Positions 40,949 through 48,666 of a stretch of DNA of 64,000 nt are shown here, one piece after another. The stretch covers positions 2,822,001 through 2,886,000 of the forward strand of contig NZ_CP007739.1 of assembly GCF_000724485.1 (NCBI RefSeq), in the 5' to 3' direction. Below the pieces are notes generated by a model. The model had not been told where the DNA came from, did not search any database, and saw nothing but the letters and a program-made list of their open reading frames with translations. Both the position numbers and the translations under genes were made by a program. Position 1 is the first letter of the stretch. Each line of letters starts with the position of its first letter. The stretch is from Bacillus methanolicus MGA3. Its GTDB lineage: Bacteria; Bacillota; Bacilli; Bacillales; Cytobacillaceae.

Positions 40949-42121
40949 TTATGTTGTCGTTGAAAACATATACTTTTTATTGTGATAACGTATTGAAAAT
41001 ATGAGGCCGACTGCGAGCATATTGCCCATTAATGAACTTCCCCCGTAGCTGATAAATGGCAGCGGAATTCCAGTAATCGGAAGAAGTCCGATTGTCATCC
41101 CGATGTTTTGGAAGACGTGAAACGTGATCATGCTAATAACTCCTACACACACATATGTGTAAAATGGATTTTTCGTCTCCATTCCAATTTTCGTTATTTG
41201 ATAAATTAACAAGAAAAACAAACTGACAAGCACACTTGCTCCGATAAATCCAAACTCTTCCCCGATAATACTGAATATAAAGTCTGTATGGCTTTCAGGC
41301 AAATATACATCCCTTGTTCCAAACCCTTTGCCGGTTGTCTGTCCCGAGCCTATCGCTAATAAAGACTTAGTTAATTGATAGCCGGCTGTACTTTGATAAT
41401 TGTATGGATCGATCCAAGAATAAATTCGGCCGAACTGATACTGTTTTACCCCTAGATATTTTTCAAGAATATCAGGTTTCCATAGTACAAAGTAAAAGAT
41501 GATGCAAATAAGAGAAACAACCGTCCCAAAGATCGGCACCAATATTTTCCATGAAATACCGGAAATAAAGATCATTCCAAGCATAATTGCAATAAAAACA
41601 AGCGAAGTTCCAAGATCGGGCTGCTGCATAACAAGCATAAGAGGAACCATTGTTACGATTCCAATTTTTATGAGAAGCATAAAATCGGTCTGAGTTGTTT
41701 TCAGCCGATATTTTTGATGATGTTCCTCAATTACTCTTGCCAGTGTCAATATTATAAATACTTTTACAAATTCCGACGGCTGGAGAGATCCCATTCCCGG
41801 AACTTTAAACCAGCTTTTTGCCCCATTGATAACCGGGGCTATACTGCTTGGGGCGACAATTAGAAATCCAAGCAAAAACAGACCAAAACCATAGGCGTAC
41901 CAAGATATTTTTTTCAACTGGTCAGAGTCTAATGTAATAACGGCCGCAATAATGCCGCAGCCAACTATATACCATAAGATTTGCTTCAACAGAAAATTTT
42001 CGTGGTATTGTCCGGTCATTTGTGCGCTGTAGATTGCTACACAACTGGCTAGAAATAATAGCAATAATATAGAAACAAGACCATAATCAAGTCTGGAGTT
42101 TGAATTTTGTTTCGAAGTCAT
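40949..42121 (-). CDS. SEDS-family peptidoglycan polymerase, RodA type
   Basis: A 390-residue membrane protein with about ten helices, of the RodA/FtsW/SpoVE family of glycan-strand polymerases. Marks are APVINGAKSWFKVPG with LQPSEFVKV near residues 95-125, the LPESHTDFIFSIIGEEFGF block, and the C-terminal LLPITGIPLPFISYGGSSLM. The extracytoplasmic catalytic Asp region is present. The INGAKSWF pattern favours RodA over FtsW, but spore formers carry several paralogues. A class B PBP partner is not encoded nearby. Confidence 0.85.
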   Translation of the reverse strand: MTSKQNSNSRLDYGLVSILLLLFLASCVAIYSAQMTGQYHENFLLKQILWYIVGCGIIAAVITLDSDQLKKISWYAYGFGLFLLGFLIVAPSSIAPVINGAKSWFKVPGMGSLQPSEFVKVFIILTLARVIEEHHQKYRLKTTQTDFMLLIKIGIVTMVPLMLVMQQPDLGTSLVFIAIMLGMIFISGISWKILVPIFGTVVSLICIIFYFVLWKPDILEKYLGVKQYQFGRIYSWIDPYNYQSTAGYQLTKSLLAIGSGQTTGKGFGTRDVYLPESHTDFIFSIIGEEFGFIGASVLVSLFFLLIYQITKIGMETKNPFYTYVCVGVISMITFHVFQNIGMTIGLLPITGIPLPFISYGGSSLMGNMLAVGLIFSIRYHNKKYMFSTTT

Positions 42122-42403
42122 ACTAATTCTCCTTTAAAAGGCAATTCCCATGGGAACGCATGTGTAAACATCCATAAACTTTCGTTGGTTCCGTAACCCA
42201 CACATACGGTCCTCAATACTTCATTATATTTTTAATATCTTTAAATCACAACTTATTAATATGGAATGGATATTTTTTCAAGAAACAAGAAGACGGATTC
42301 GGTTAGGATTGGGAGTGACACCTTTTTTGTCAAATATCTTCCTTCACTGTCATCAGTACTTTTAGTAAAATAAATGATGAAAATGGAAAAGGGGGGAATT
42401 TTC

Positions 42404-43234
42404 ATGAAAAAAACGCTTCAAGGGACGACAGTCTTACATAATGGTGTGAAGATGCCTTATTTTGGCTTAGGAGTTTATAAAGTTGAAAATGGGGATCAAG
42501 TAGTAAATACAGTAAAAACTGCCCTTGATTTAGGGTATCGCTTAATTGATACGGCTTCATTATATGAAAATGAAGAAGGTGTAGGGCAAGCGATTAAAGA
42601 AAGCGGCATACCAAGAGAAGAAATATTTGTCACATCTAAAGTGTGGAATGATGACCAAGGTTATGATTCTACGTTGCGTGCTTTTGAAAAAAGCTTAAAA
42701 AAGCTTGATTTAGAATATATCGATTTATATTTAATTCATTGGGCAGTAAAAGAAAAATATTTAGACACGTGGAAAGCATTGGTTCAATTGTATAAAGAGG
42801 GAAGAGTACGGGCGATTGGAGTCAGCAATTTTCAAATTCATCATTTACAAGATATTATGGATCATTTTGATGAAATACCAACCGTTAATCAAGTAGAACT
42901 CCATCCTTTATTATCGCAAGAAGAATTGCGTTCATTTTGTAATCAACATCAAATTAAAGTCGAAGCATGGTCGCCGCTTGCTAGAGGAAGAATTTTTGAT
43001 CACCCAACATTAAAAAGTCTTGGCGAAAAATATGGAAAATCACCGGCTCAAATTATTTTGCGCTGGCATCTACAAAACGATGTGATTGTCATTCCAAAAT
43101 CTGTTCATCCTGAAAGACTAAAGGAAAATGCAGATATATTTGATTTTGAATTAACAAGTGAAGATATGGCAGCAATCAATGCATTAAACGAAAATAAACG
43201 GTTTGGCAAAGACCCAGATAATTTTCAATTTTAA
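42404..43234 (+). CDS. yvgN: Aldo/keto reductase (YvgN/YtbE type)
   Basis: A 276-residue NADPH-dependent reductase. The catalytic tetrad is visible as D49, Y54, K79 and H112 ([24 protein letters not shown]). C-terminal cofactor motifs are [15 protein letters not shown]. subtilis YvgN and YtbE reduce glyoxal, methylglyoxal and other aldehydes. The ATG at 42404 follows AAGGGGGGAA; the frame opens earlier at 42374 without support. The symbol is by family resemblance and length. Confidence 0.85.
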   Translation: MKKTLQGTTVLHNGVKMPYFGLGVYKVENGDQVVNTVKTALDLGYRLIDTASLYENEEGVGQAIKESGIPREEIFVTSKVWNDDQGYDSTLRAFEKSLKKLDLEYIDLYLIHWAVKEKYLDTWKALVQLYKEGRVRAIGVSNFQIHHLQDIMDHFDEIPTVNQVELHPLLSQEELRSFCNQHQIKVEAWSPLARGRIFDHPTLKSLGEKYGKSPAQIILRWHLQNDVIVIPKSVHPERLKENADIFDFELTSEDMAAINALNENKRFGKDPDNFQF

Positions 43235-43242
43235 TTCGTGTA

Positions 43243-43284
43243 AGCTTCCGTCATGCATGATAAGTAATGTCGGGAGCTTTTTTG
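43243..43284 (+). terminator. Terminator of the aldo/keto reductase gene
   Basis: Arms AGCTTCCG (43243-43250) and CGGGAGCT (43271-43278) with one mispair, then TTTTTTG. Confidence 0.65.
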
Positions 43285-43360
43285 TTTGGTTATCAAATTT
43301 TCGCTTTAACCCATCAAAGTTTATAAATTAGAGGTAAATATAGAAATTTTAGGAAGAAAT

Positions 43361-43424
43361 GGTATAGCAAGTCACGCTATACCTAGGGAAACAAGAAGGG
43401 AAACCCTTGATAATACTGGGTTTC
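43361..43424. other. Two adjacent perfect hairpins in a 320-base gene-free stretch
   Basis: The 43235-43557 gap contains, besides the terminator, GGTATAGC/GCTATACC (43361-43368 with 43376-43383) and GAAACCC/GGGTTTC (43400-43406 with 43418-43424). The second lacks a T run. They may be leader structures of the surface-protein operon or operator sites; nothing else was recognised in the gap. Confidence 0.4.
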
Positions 43425-43557
43425 TCAACCATGTTATTTATTCGAATAGAGACCAATTATTTTACAGTATTTCCATAACAATTACAATTCTATCAAGAAA
43501 AATATTTCTCTAGTATATTTATCTGGAGTTTATTAAAAAATCCAGGAGGAATTAGCA

Positions 43558-44763
43558 TTGAACCGTATAAAAATCTTATTACTTTCTTTTATTGTATTAT
43601 TTGGCATTTTCCCTAATGCAAGCTTTGCCGCACCACCTGATGACGAGTTAGCAGCTTTTCTTAAAGAAACAAATTGGACAAAAGAAGAACTTAACGACCA
43701 TCTTGAATATTTTTGGGATATGAGCATTGACGATTTTGAAACAATCGATGAATTAAAAGATTTTCTTGGCGAACCAATTACAGAAGAAAATCTTCAGAAG
43801 CTTCTGACTGAATATGGATTTGCAAATGAAGAAGAATTGGTTGCCTTTCTAGTTGAAAACGGTGAAATGGAAGCTGGAGAAAATATTCGTGATGTTTTTC
43901 GATACTATGATGCATTAGATTCTACTGTCTCTTATTACAAAGATACTGGAACGGAAATTACCGACGAAAATCTTCAAGAATTAATTGACAAGTATGGGCT
44001 AAAAACAAAAGAAAATTTAATTGAACTTTTAAAGAAAAATGATGATTCTCTTGAAAACTATCAATATATTGAAGATCTTGATTTAATGGTTTCAATCTAT
44101 CTTGGCGTTGCCGAGATCCCCGGCAAGGGTGAAATCTCACAAATGCTTGCGGATTTGGGCATAACAGATAAAGAAATCGAAGCACTCATGACCCACTTCA
44201 TGTCTTTAAATTTGGAAGATCCGGCATTTTTAGATAAAATGATGGAGCTTGGAAATCGAATGACTGCTTTAGGTGATTTTGAAAGTGCCAATGATCTTTC
44301 AGAAGAGCAGCTTACCGAGCTTACGAGCATTATGAGGGAAATGATGGATCTTTTCCAAATGGACGCTAAATTTTTCCTTGTAAAAGGAAATGACAGAATA
44401 GCTCTTTCAACAGATGAATTGATGAAATTAGAAGATACAAAAGGCCGCGACCTGTTAATTGAGTTATACAACACCAAAGGTGATTTTCTTGCAGATATAC
44501 TGATTACGGCTAACATGTTCAGTTCCGAACTGCTCAAAGATACTGCTTCCGATTTGAATCAAGCAGAAGAAATCATAAAAAAACAAGAACCACTAATAGA
44601 AAAAACACTTAAAACACATAAATCACATAAAACAATCAAAACCATAAAAGGCGGTAAATTGCCGAACACAGCCGGAAATTATGTTGAGGGCATTCTTGCC
44701 GGGCTAGCTCTTATTGCATCAGGCGCACTCATGTTCCGGAAGCGGAACGTGAAGCTTTCATGA
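43558..44763 (+). CDS. Processed acidic surface protein with an LPXTA sorting signal
   Basis: A 401-residue secreted protein. The signal peptide is cleaved after about residue 24 (NASFA). A very acidic helical body contains repeat-like units such as ITEENLQKLLTEYGFANEEE and ITDENLQELIDKYGLKTKEN. A basic His/Lys linker (THKSHKTIKTIKGG) leads to LPNTA (368-372), a hydrophobic span and RKRN. This is the layout of the processed acidic surface protein family, anchored by class D sortases. The start is TTG behind AGGAGG. The stop overlaps the sortase gene. The function is unknown; no enzyme domain is visible. Confidence 0.85.
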   Translation: MNRIKILLLSFIVLFGIFPNASFAAPPDDELAAFLKETNWTKEELNDHLEYFWDMSIDDFETIDELKDFLGEPITEENLQKLLTEYGFANEEELVAFLVENGEMEAGENIRDVFRYYDALDSTVSYYKDTGTEITDENLQELIDKYGLKTKENLIELLKKNDDSLENYQYIEDLDLMVSIYLGVAEIPGKGEISQMLADLGITDKEIEALMTHFMSLNLEDPAFLDKMMELGNRMTALGDFESANDLSEEQLTELTSIMREMMDLFQMDAKFFLVKGNDRIALSTDELMKLEDTKGRDLLIELYNTKGDFLADILITANMFSSELLKDTASDLNQAEEIIKKQEPLIEKTLKTHKSHKTIKTIKGGKLPNTAGNYVEGILAGLALIASGALMFRKRNVKLS

Positions 44764-45347
44764 CCCGGAACATTCGATTTGTTCTGGGTGCAGCAGCCAT
44801 TATTGCCGGTGCCTGGCTGCTGCTTTCAAATATCCAGCCATTTTTTACAGCCACAAAATCGAACCATGCGAAAGAAGAAGTTGTTCAAGCAAAAGATTCT
44901 ATACAAAAAACGAAAACAGAAGAGAATGTTTTGTACCCACATCGTCCAAAACTAGGAGAAAAAATAGGAGAACTATACATTCCAAAAATCTCAAGCACAC
45001 TCCCAATCATTCACGGAACAAATGAAGAGGAACTGGAAAAAGGTGTCGGTCATTTTGCCGGCAGCGTTCTTCCAGGTGAAGATGATAATTCAGTTCTTTC
45101 CGGACACCGTGATACTGTTTTCCGGAAGCTTGGTAAAGTTGGCATAGGAGACTTGTTAATTGTCACTACTTCTGCAGGAGAATTTACGTATAAAGTCCGA
45201 AAAGTCCGGATTGTTGATGCAGATGATAAAACGGTTATTGTCCCGAAACCGAGGGCAACTTTAACAGTAACAACTTGCTATCCGTTTCATTTTATCGGAG
45301 ATGCTCCTGAAAGATATGTGTTAGTAGCTGACTTAGTTAAAAAATAA
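44760..45347 (+). CDS. Class D sortase
   Basis: A 195-residue membrane-anchored transpeptidase (N-terminal helix at about residues 7-27). Catalytic residues are H116 (SGHRDT), C173 (TTCYPF) and R185 (APERY). YIPKISSTLPIIHGT is the usual start of the barrel. It overlaps the upstream surface protein by four bases, so that LPXTA protein is very likely its dedicated substrate. It resembles B. subtilis YhcS, which handles LPDTA/S signals. Confidence 0.9.
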   Translation: MTRNIRFVLGAAAIIAGAWLLLSNIQPFFTATKSNHAKEEVVQAKDSIQKTKTEENVLYPHRPKLGEKIGELYIPKISSTLPIIHGTNEEELEKGVGHFAGSVLPGEDDNSVLSGHRDTVFRKLGKVGIGDLLIVTTSAGEFTYKVRKVRIVDADDKTVIVPKPRATLTVTTCYPFHFIGDAPERYVLVADLVKK

Positions 45348-45366
45348 GAACAATGAACAAATGCAC

Positions 45367-45489
45367 GAGGCTGTCTCATAAGGGTCTGACCCCATGTTCG
45401 TTTATCAATATATAGCACATTTATCCAACATGATGTCCTATATATTGTATTATGGGGTCTGACCCTTTGCCTTTTGAAACAGAGCTTCT
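45367..45489. repeat. Inverted-repeat element, copy B
   Basis: Core ends AAGGGTCTGACCCCAT (45380-45395) and ATGGGGTCTGACCCTT are perfect inverted copies. Inside them CAATATATAG pairs with CTATATATTG. The outer flanks GAGGCTGTCTCATAAGG and the inverse of TTGAAACAGAGCTTC are also related. The whole can fold as one long hairpin. There is no coding capacity. It lies after the sortase gene. Confidence 0.75.
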
Positions 45490-45613
45490 TTTAAATCGCC
45501 ATTCGACTGCACGGAAAACAACTAATTTTACGTATGAAACAGCTTATTTGCTTTCGAATGTTTCTTTTGAAATAATGAAAAAAAATGCTCATATATGAAA
45601 GGAGTCAAAATTC

Positions 45614-46258
45614 ATGAAGATCCTTGTTGTTGGAGCGAATGGACAAATTGGAAAACGACTCGTTCAGTTAATCATAGAAAGTAATAAACACACTGCCAAA
45701 GCAATGATTCGAAAAGAAGAACAAGCAAAATTTTTCCAAGAATTAGGCGTTGAAACCGCAGTGGTAAGCTTGGAAGATAGTGTTGAAAAAATTGCTGATG
45801 CTGCAAAAGGCTGTGATGCAATCGTCTTTACCGCAGGTTCAGGCGGGCACACAGGATACGACAAAACACTTTTAGTTGATCTTGACGGAGCTGTTAAAAC
45901 GATCGAAGCTGCTGAAAAAGTGGGAATTAAAAGATTTGTAATGGTCAGTTCGTTCCAGGCTCATAATAGAGAAAATTGGCAAGAATCAATCAAACCTTAC
46001 TATGTTGCCAAACATTATGCTGACAGAATGCTGGAACAAAGTGAATTAACATATACGATTATTCGTCCCGGATGGCTTAAAAATGAACCCGGTACAGGAA
46101 AAATTATTGTTGCCGAAAATTTAAAAGAAGGATCAATCCCTCGTGAAGATGTAGCTCGTACAATATTTGCCGCACTTGATGAAGAAAATACCTTTTACCG
46201 TTCATTTGACCTTATGTCAGGTGATATTCCGATTTCTGATGCATTAAAAAATTTATAA
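45614..46258 (+). CDS. yhfK: NAD(P)-binding oxidoreductase YhfK
   Basis: A 214-residue atypical SDR of the NAD(P)H-binding family: Rossmann motif VVGANGQIG, then FVMVSSFQAHNRENWQ, YYVAKHYADRMLEQS and the TIIRPGWLKNEPGTGKI segment. The length equals that I recall for B. subtilis YhfK. The substrate is unknown. AAAGGAG precedes the ATG. Confidence 0.88.
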   Translation: MKILVVGANGQIGKRLVQLIIESNKHTAKAMIRKEEQAKFFQELGVETAVVSLEDSVEKIADAAKGCDAIVFTAGSGGHTGYDKTLLVDLDGAVKTIEAAEKVGIKRFVMVSSFQAHNRENWQESIKPYYVAKHYADRMLEQSELTYTIIRPGWLKNEPGTGKIIVAENLKEGSIPREDVARTIFAALDEENTFYRSFDLMSGDIPISDALKNL

Positions 46259-46268
46259 AAGAAAAACA

Positions 46269-46310
46269 AAAAGGCTGCAGGTAATTCAATATTCCTGCAG
46301 CTTTTTCTTT
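46269..46310. terminator. Bidirectional terminator between yhfK and the cation-efflux gene
   Basis: Arms GCTGCAGG (46274-46281) and CCTGCAGC (46294-46301) with T runs in both directions. Confidence 0.88.
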
Positions 46311-46317
46311 TTGGATT

Positions 46318-47232
46318 TTAATTGCAATGTCCTGATTGCTCGCATGGATTGTCCTCTGTGTCAATCTGAATGGTAGAATGATGAATATCAAACTTTTCAT
46401 GAAGAACTTTTTTCGCCTCTTGTAAAACTGTCTGGCTGTTTTGTTCATTTTTTACGACAATATGGCAGCTCAATGAAGGCATGTCTGAGGATATAGACCA
46501 AACATGAAGGTCATGAACGCCAATAACATTTTTTAAAGCTTCAAGCGTCTTTTGAACTTTTGCTACGTCTATATTCGAAGGTGCTCCTTCCATCAATATA
46601 TGTGTGGCATCCCGTGTGACCCGGCAAGCACTGATAATGATCAAAACAGCAACGAACACACTGGCAAATGGATCGGCTATATTCCAGCCGAAAAACATAA
46701 TAAGAAGTGAAGCTGTAATCGCCCCGGCGGAACCAAGCAAATCACCTAAAACATGAAGAAATGCACTCCGAATATTAAGATTCTCTGATGTATCTCCTTT
46801 TAATAAAATAAAGGCGGCTAACATGTTTACAATGAATCCGATAACTGAAACGATAAACATTCCTGAACTCATAATGCTTGGCGGCTGCAAAAACCGGTTA
46901 TAAGCTTCCCAAAAAATATAAATGGAAATGCCAATAAGAGTAAGACCATTTATAAAAGCAGCTAATATCTCGATCCGTTTATATCCGTATGTTTTAAATT
47001 TGTTCGCTTTTCTTTCGCCAAATGTTGTCGCCAAGTAGCTTAACCCAAGAGCCGCTGCATCACTTAACATATGACCCGCATCAGACAAAAGCGCAAGGCT
47101 GTTTGTCATCATTCCGCCAACAACTTCAATGATCATGTAGGAAGCAATAAGAAAAAAAGAAATTCTTAATGCTCTTTTATTAACATTGTGCCCGTGGTTA
47201 TGTGAATGACTATGCGAGTGAGAATGGCCCAT
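46318..47232 (-). CDS. Cation diffusion facilitator (CzcD/ZitB type)
   Basis: A 304-residue metal/proton antiporter with six helices. A His-rich N-terminus (HSHSHSHSHNHGHN) is followed by the membrane metal site SDAGHMLSDA and its partner HVLGDLLGS in helix 5, and a cytoplasmic C-terminal domain (HDLHVWSISSDMPSLSCHI) with a CEQSGHCN tail. It is expected to export zinc, cobalt or cadmium. The ATG at 47232 follows AAAGGAGTG. It lies directly behind an ArsR-type repressor gene on the same strand. Confidence 0.9.
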   Translation of the reverse strand: MGHSHSHSHSHNHGHNVNKRALRISFFLIASYMIIEVVGGMMTNSLALLSDAGHMLSDAAALGLSYLATTFGERKANKFKTYGYKRIEILAAFINGLTLIGISIYIFWEAYNRFLQPPSIMSSGMFIVSVIGFIVNMLAAFILLKGDTSENLNIRSAFLHVLGDLLGSAGAITASLLIMFFGWNIADPFASVFVAVLIIISACRVTRDATHILMEGAPSNIDVAKVQKTLEALKNVIGVHDLHVWSISSDMPSLSCHIVVKNEQNSQTVLQEAKKVLHEKFDIHHSTIQIDTEDNPCEQSGHCN

Positions 47233-47320
47233 AACTGTTTTCACTCCTTTATAAGAAGCAGCGATTTCTTTCATATATATATGGGGTCGTTAGAATTTTT
47301 CCGGTATTATCTTTGAATTT

Positions 47321-47710
47321 TCAAATGCCCTCGCTTTTTCCCTCCTTTTGATGGGCAAAGGCAATATCAATTAACTGTTTAACGTGATCATCATCGAGGG
47401 AATAATAGACAAGCTTCCCCTCTTTCCGATTCTTTGCAAGCCCGAGTTTACTTAGCATTCGCAAATGATGGGAGGCTGTTGCGGTTGATGCTTCAACAAT
47501 ATTTGCGACATCACAAACACATAATTCTTTTTCTATTGAAAGAGCATAGGCAATTTTAATACTTGTTTCATCTGAAAGAGCCTTAAAAATACTGGCTACT
47601 TCAGACGGGCTTTCATTTTTTATCCTGCTTTTAACCCTGCTAACCCTCTCCTCATCGACACAAGTAACTTCGCAAACGTCGTGCTCTTTCAAATACAACA
47701 TTCCCTTCAA
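47321..47710 (-). CDS. ArsR/SmtB-family metal-responsive repressor (CadC type)
   Basis: A winged-helix repressor of about 126-129 residues. The recognition helix region is VEASTATASHHLRMLSKLGL. Metal-site candidates are C13 and C17 (CEVTC) in the N-terminal arm and C64, C66 (ELCVCD), the CadC-type alpha3N arrangement for Cd, Pb or Zn. The start is unclear: TTG at 47710 or ATG at 47701, neither with ideal spacing. It should repress itself and the efflux gene through the palindromes upstream. Confidence 0.88.
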   Translation of the reverse strand: MKGMLYLKEHDVCEVTCVDEERVSRVKSRIKNESPSEVASIFKALSDETSIKIAYALSIEKELCVCDVANIVEASTATASHHLRMLSKLGLAKNRKEGKLVYYSLDDDHVKQLIDIAFAHQKEGKSEGI

Positions 47711-47711
47711 T

Positions 47712-47758
47712 ATTCAAATATCTGTTTGAATATATATTATTCAAACAGATATTTGAAT
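47712..47758. promoter_or_regulatory. Double palindromic operator of the ArsR-type repressor
   Basis: Two 21-base arms, 47712-47732 and 47738-47758, are perfect inverted copies around a TATAT centre. Each arm is itself a dyad (TATTCAAA with TTTGAATA), so this looks like two adjacent ArsR/SmtB operators. It lies directly upstream of the repressor start. Confidence 0.8.
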
Positions 47759-47819
47759 GTCAATCGAAAGTGAACAATTTAGAGGAATAAAGCTTACGAA
47801 TAATTCTAACTAAAAGCTT

Positions 47820-48160
47820 TTGAACTACTCACCGCTTAACGACCTTACGGTCTGTTTGAAGCGGGAGATTCCTACGAACACCGAAGTAATCTTCGGTTAT
47901 CTTAGTAAGAAAGAAGTTGAACACGAATCTAGAACAGCCAATCGTTTTATTAATGAGTTCCATTTGTTTTTTGTTTGGATAGATACGAAATTTATAGGCT
48001 TTGTAGACGATCATGACGTTCACCTCACTTCCGCAGAGAACATATGTTCTTATTATATCATAATGAGGAAGGTTTTGGCTATCGCCAGCCGACATTCATC
48101 TCCCACTTACCCATTGGGCTTTGCCCTTCGCTTTCCTTGAAGTGGGAGTCTTCTGTCGGG
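47820..48160 (-). mobile_element. Internally deleted IS200/IS605-type element with TnpB start and omega-RNA-like end
   Basis: On the minus strand: a left-end hairpin (CTCCCACTT with AAGTGGGAG, about 48098-48150), a ribosome site GAGGTGAA, and an ATG at 48014 opening VYKAYKFRIYPNKKQMELIN then KTIGCSRFVFNFFL, the start of a TnpB (OrfB) protein. After about 36 codons it jumps into a typical right end: the ACCGAAG/CTTCGGT hairpin (47880-47897), then CCGCTT/AAGCGG enclosing GACC-GTAA-GGTC, ending near GAGTAGTTC. The catalytic RuvC part is missing and no TnpA is present. It is a non-autonomous derivative of about 340 bases. End points are approximate. Confidence 0.8.
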
Positions 48161-48276
48161 AAACGATAAATCAAATTAAAGGCTCGAAAATCAAGTTTCG
48201 TTCTATTTTCACACATAAGTCTTTTTTTATAAGGCAAACTAACGAACAGATAGTATGAGTAAAGGAGTCTTGATCT

Positions 48277-48417
48277 ATGACAAAGAAATTCAATAAAGGC
48301 AGCAAAAACCAGAATTCTCCCCGGACTTCAGGCGGCAACGGTGAAATCGTCAGCGGAGACAACAGCAAAGGCAATAAACGAAATAAAGACCAAAACGATA
48401 AAACAGATGTGGATTAA
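48277..48417 (+). CDS. Hypothetical 46-residue basic protein
   Basis: ATG at 48277 with AAAGGAG (48261-48267) nine bases upstream. The product is MTKKFNKGSKNQNSPRTSGG followed by NGEIVSGDNSKGNKRNKDQN and a short acidic end. It is very polar, rich in Lys, Asn, Gly and Ser, with no hydrophobic core, and so likely unfolded. The style resembles YuzL and small acid-soluble spore proteins, but I do not recognise a family. It lies after the IS derivative and before repeat copy C. Confidence 0.6.
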   Translation: MTKKFNKGSKNQNSPRTSGGNGEIVSGDNSKGNKRNKDQNDKTDVD

Positions 48418-48478
48418 TAAATCGAAGCTTCCAAACCTCGGGAGTTTCATTACAAGTGCTTTTAACTAAAGAAAGGCA

Positions 48479-48600
48479 GAGACTGATTCATAAGGGTCTG
48501 ACTCCATTCATAAATGACAATATATGGAATTTGCTTATTAGTATTTGTCTATATGTTGCATTGGAGGAGTTTGACCCTTTTCTTTTTAAATCAGTCCCTC
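48479..48600. repeat. Inverted-repeat element, copy C
   Basis: The left end is GAGACTGATTCATAAGGGTC followed by TGACTCCATT. The right end inverted is GAGGGACTGATTTAAAAAG, AAAAGGGTCAAACTCCTCCA. Inner ATATATGG and TCTATATG segments also pair roughly. It is the same family as copies A, B and D, more diverged than B. It lies in the gap before corA. Confidence 0.7.
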
Positions 48601-48666
48601 TTGTTTTTTTATCTGCACCTTTTATATGATGGAAGAGGAAAACTTTTTTAGGAGTAGACGGATCAT

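Noticed and set aside
47820..48140. Plus-strand ORF of 106 codons across the IS derivative.
   Set aside because: It runs antisense to the TnpB fragment and through the structured right end; the minus-strand reading explains the sequence.
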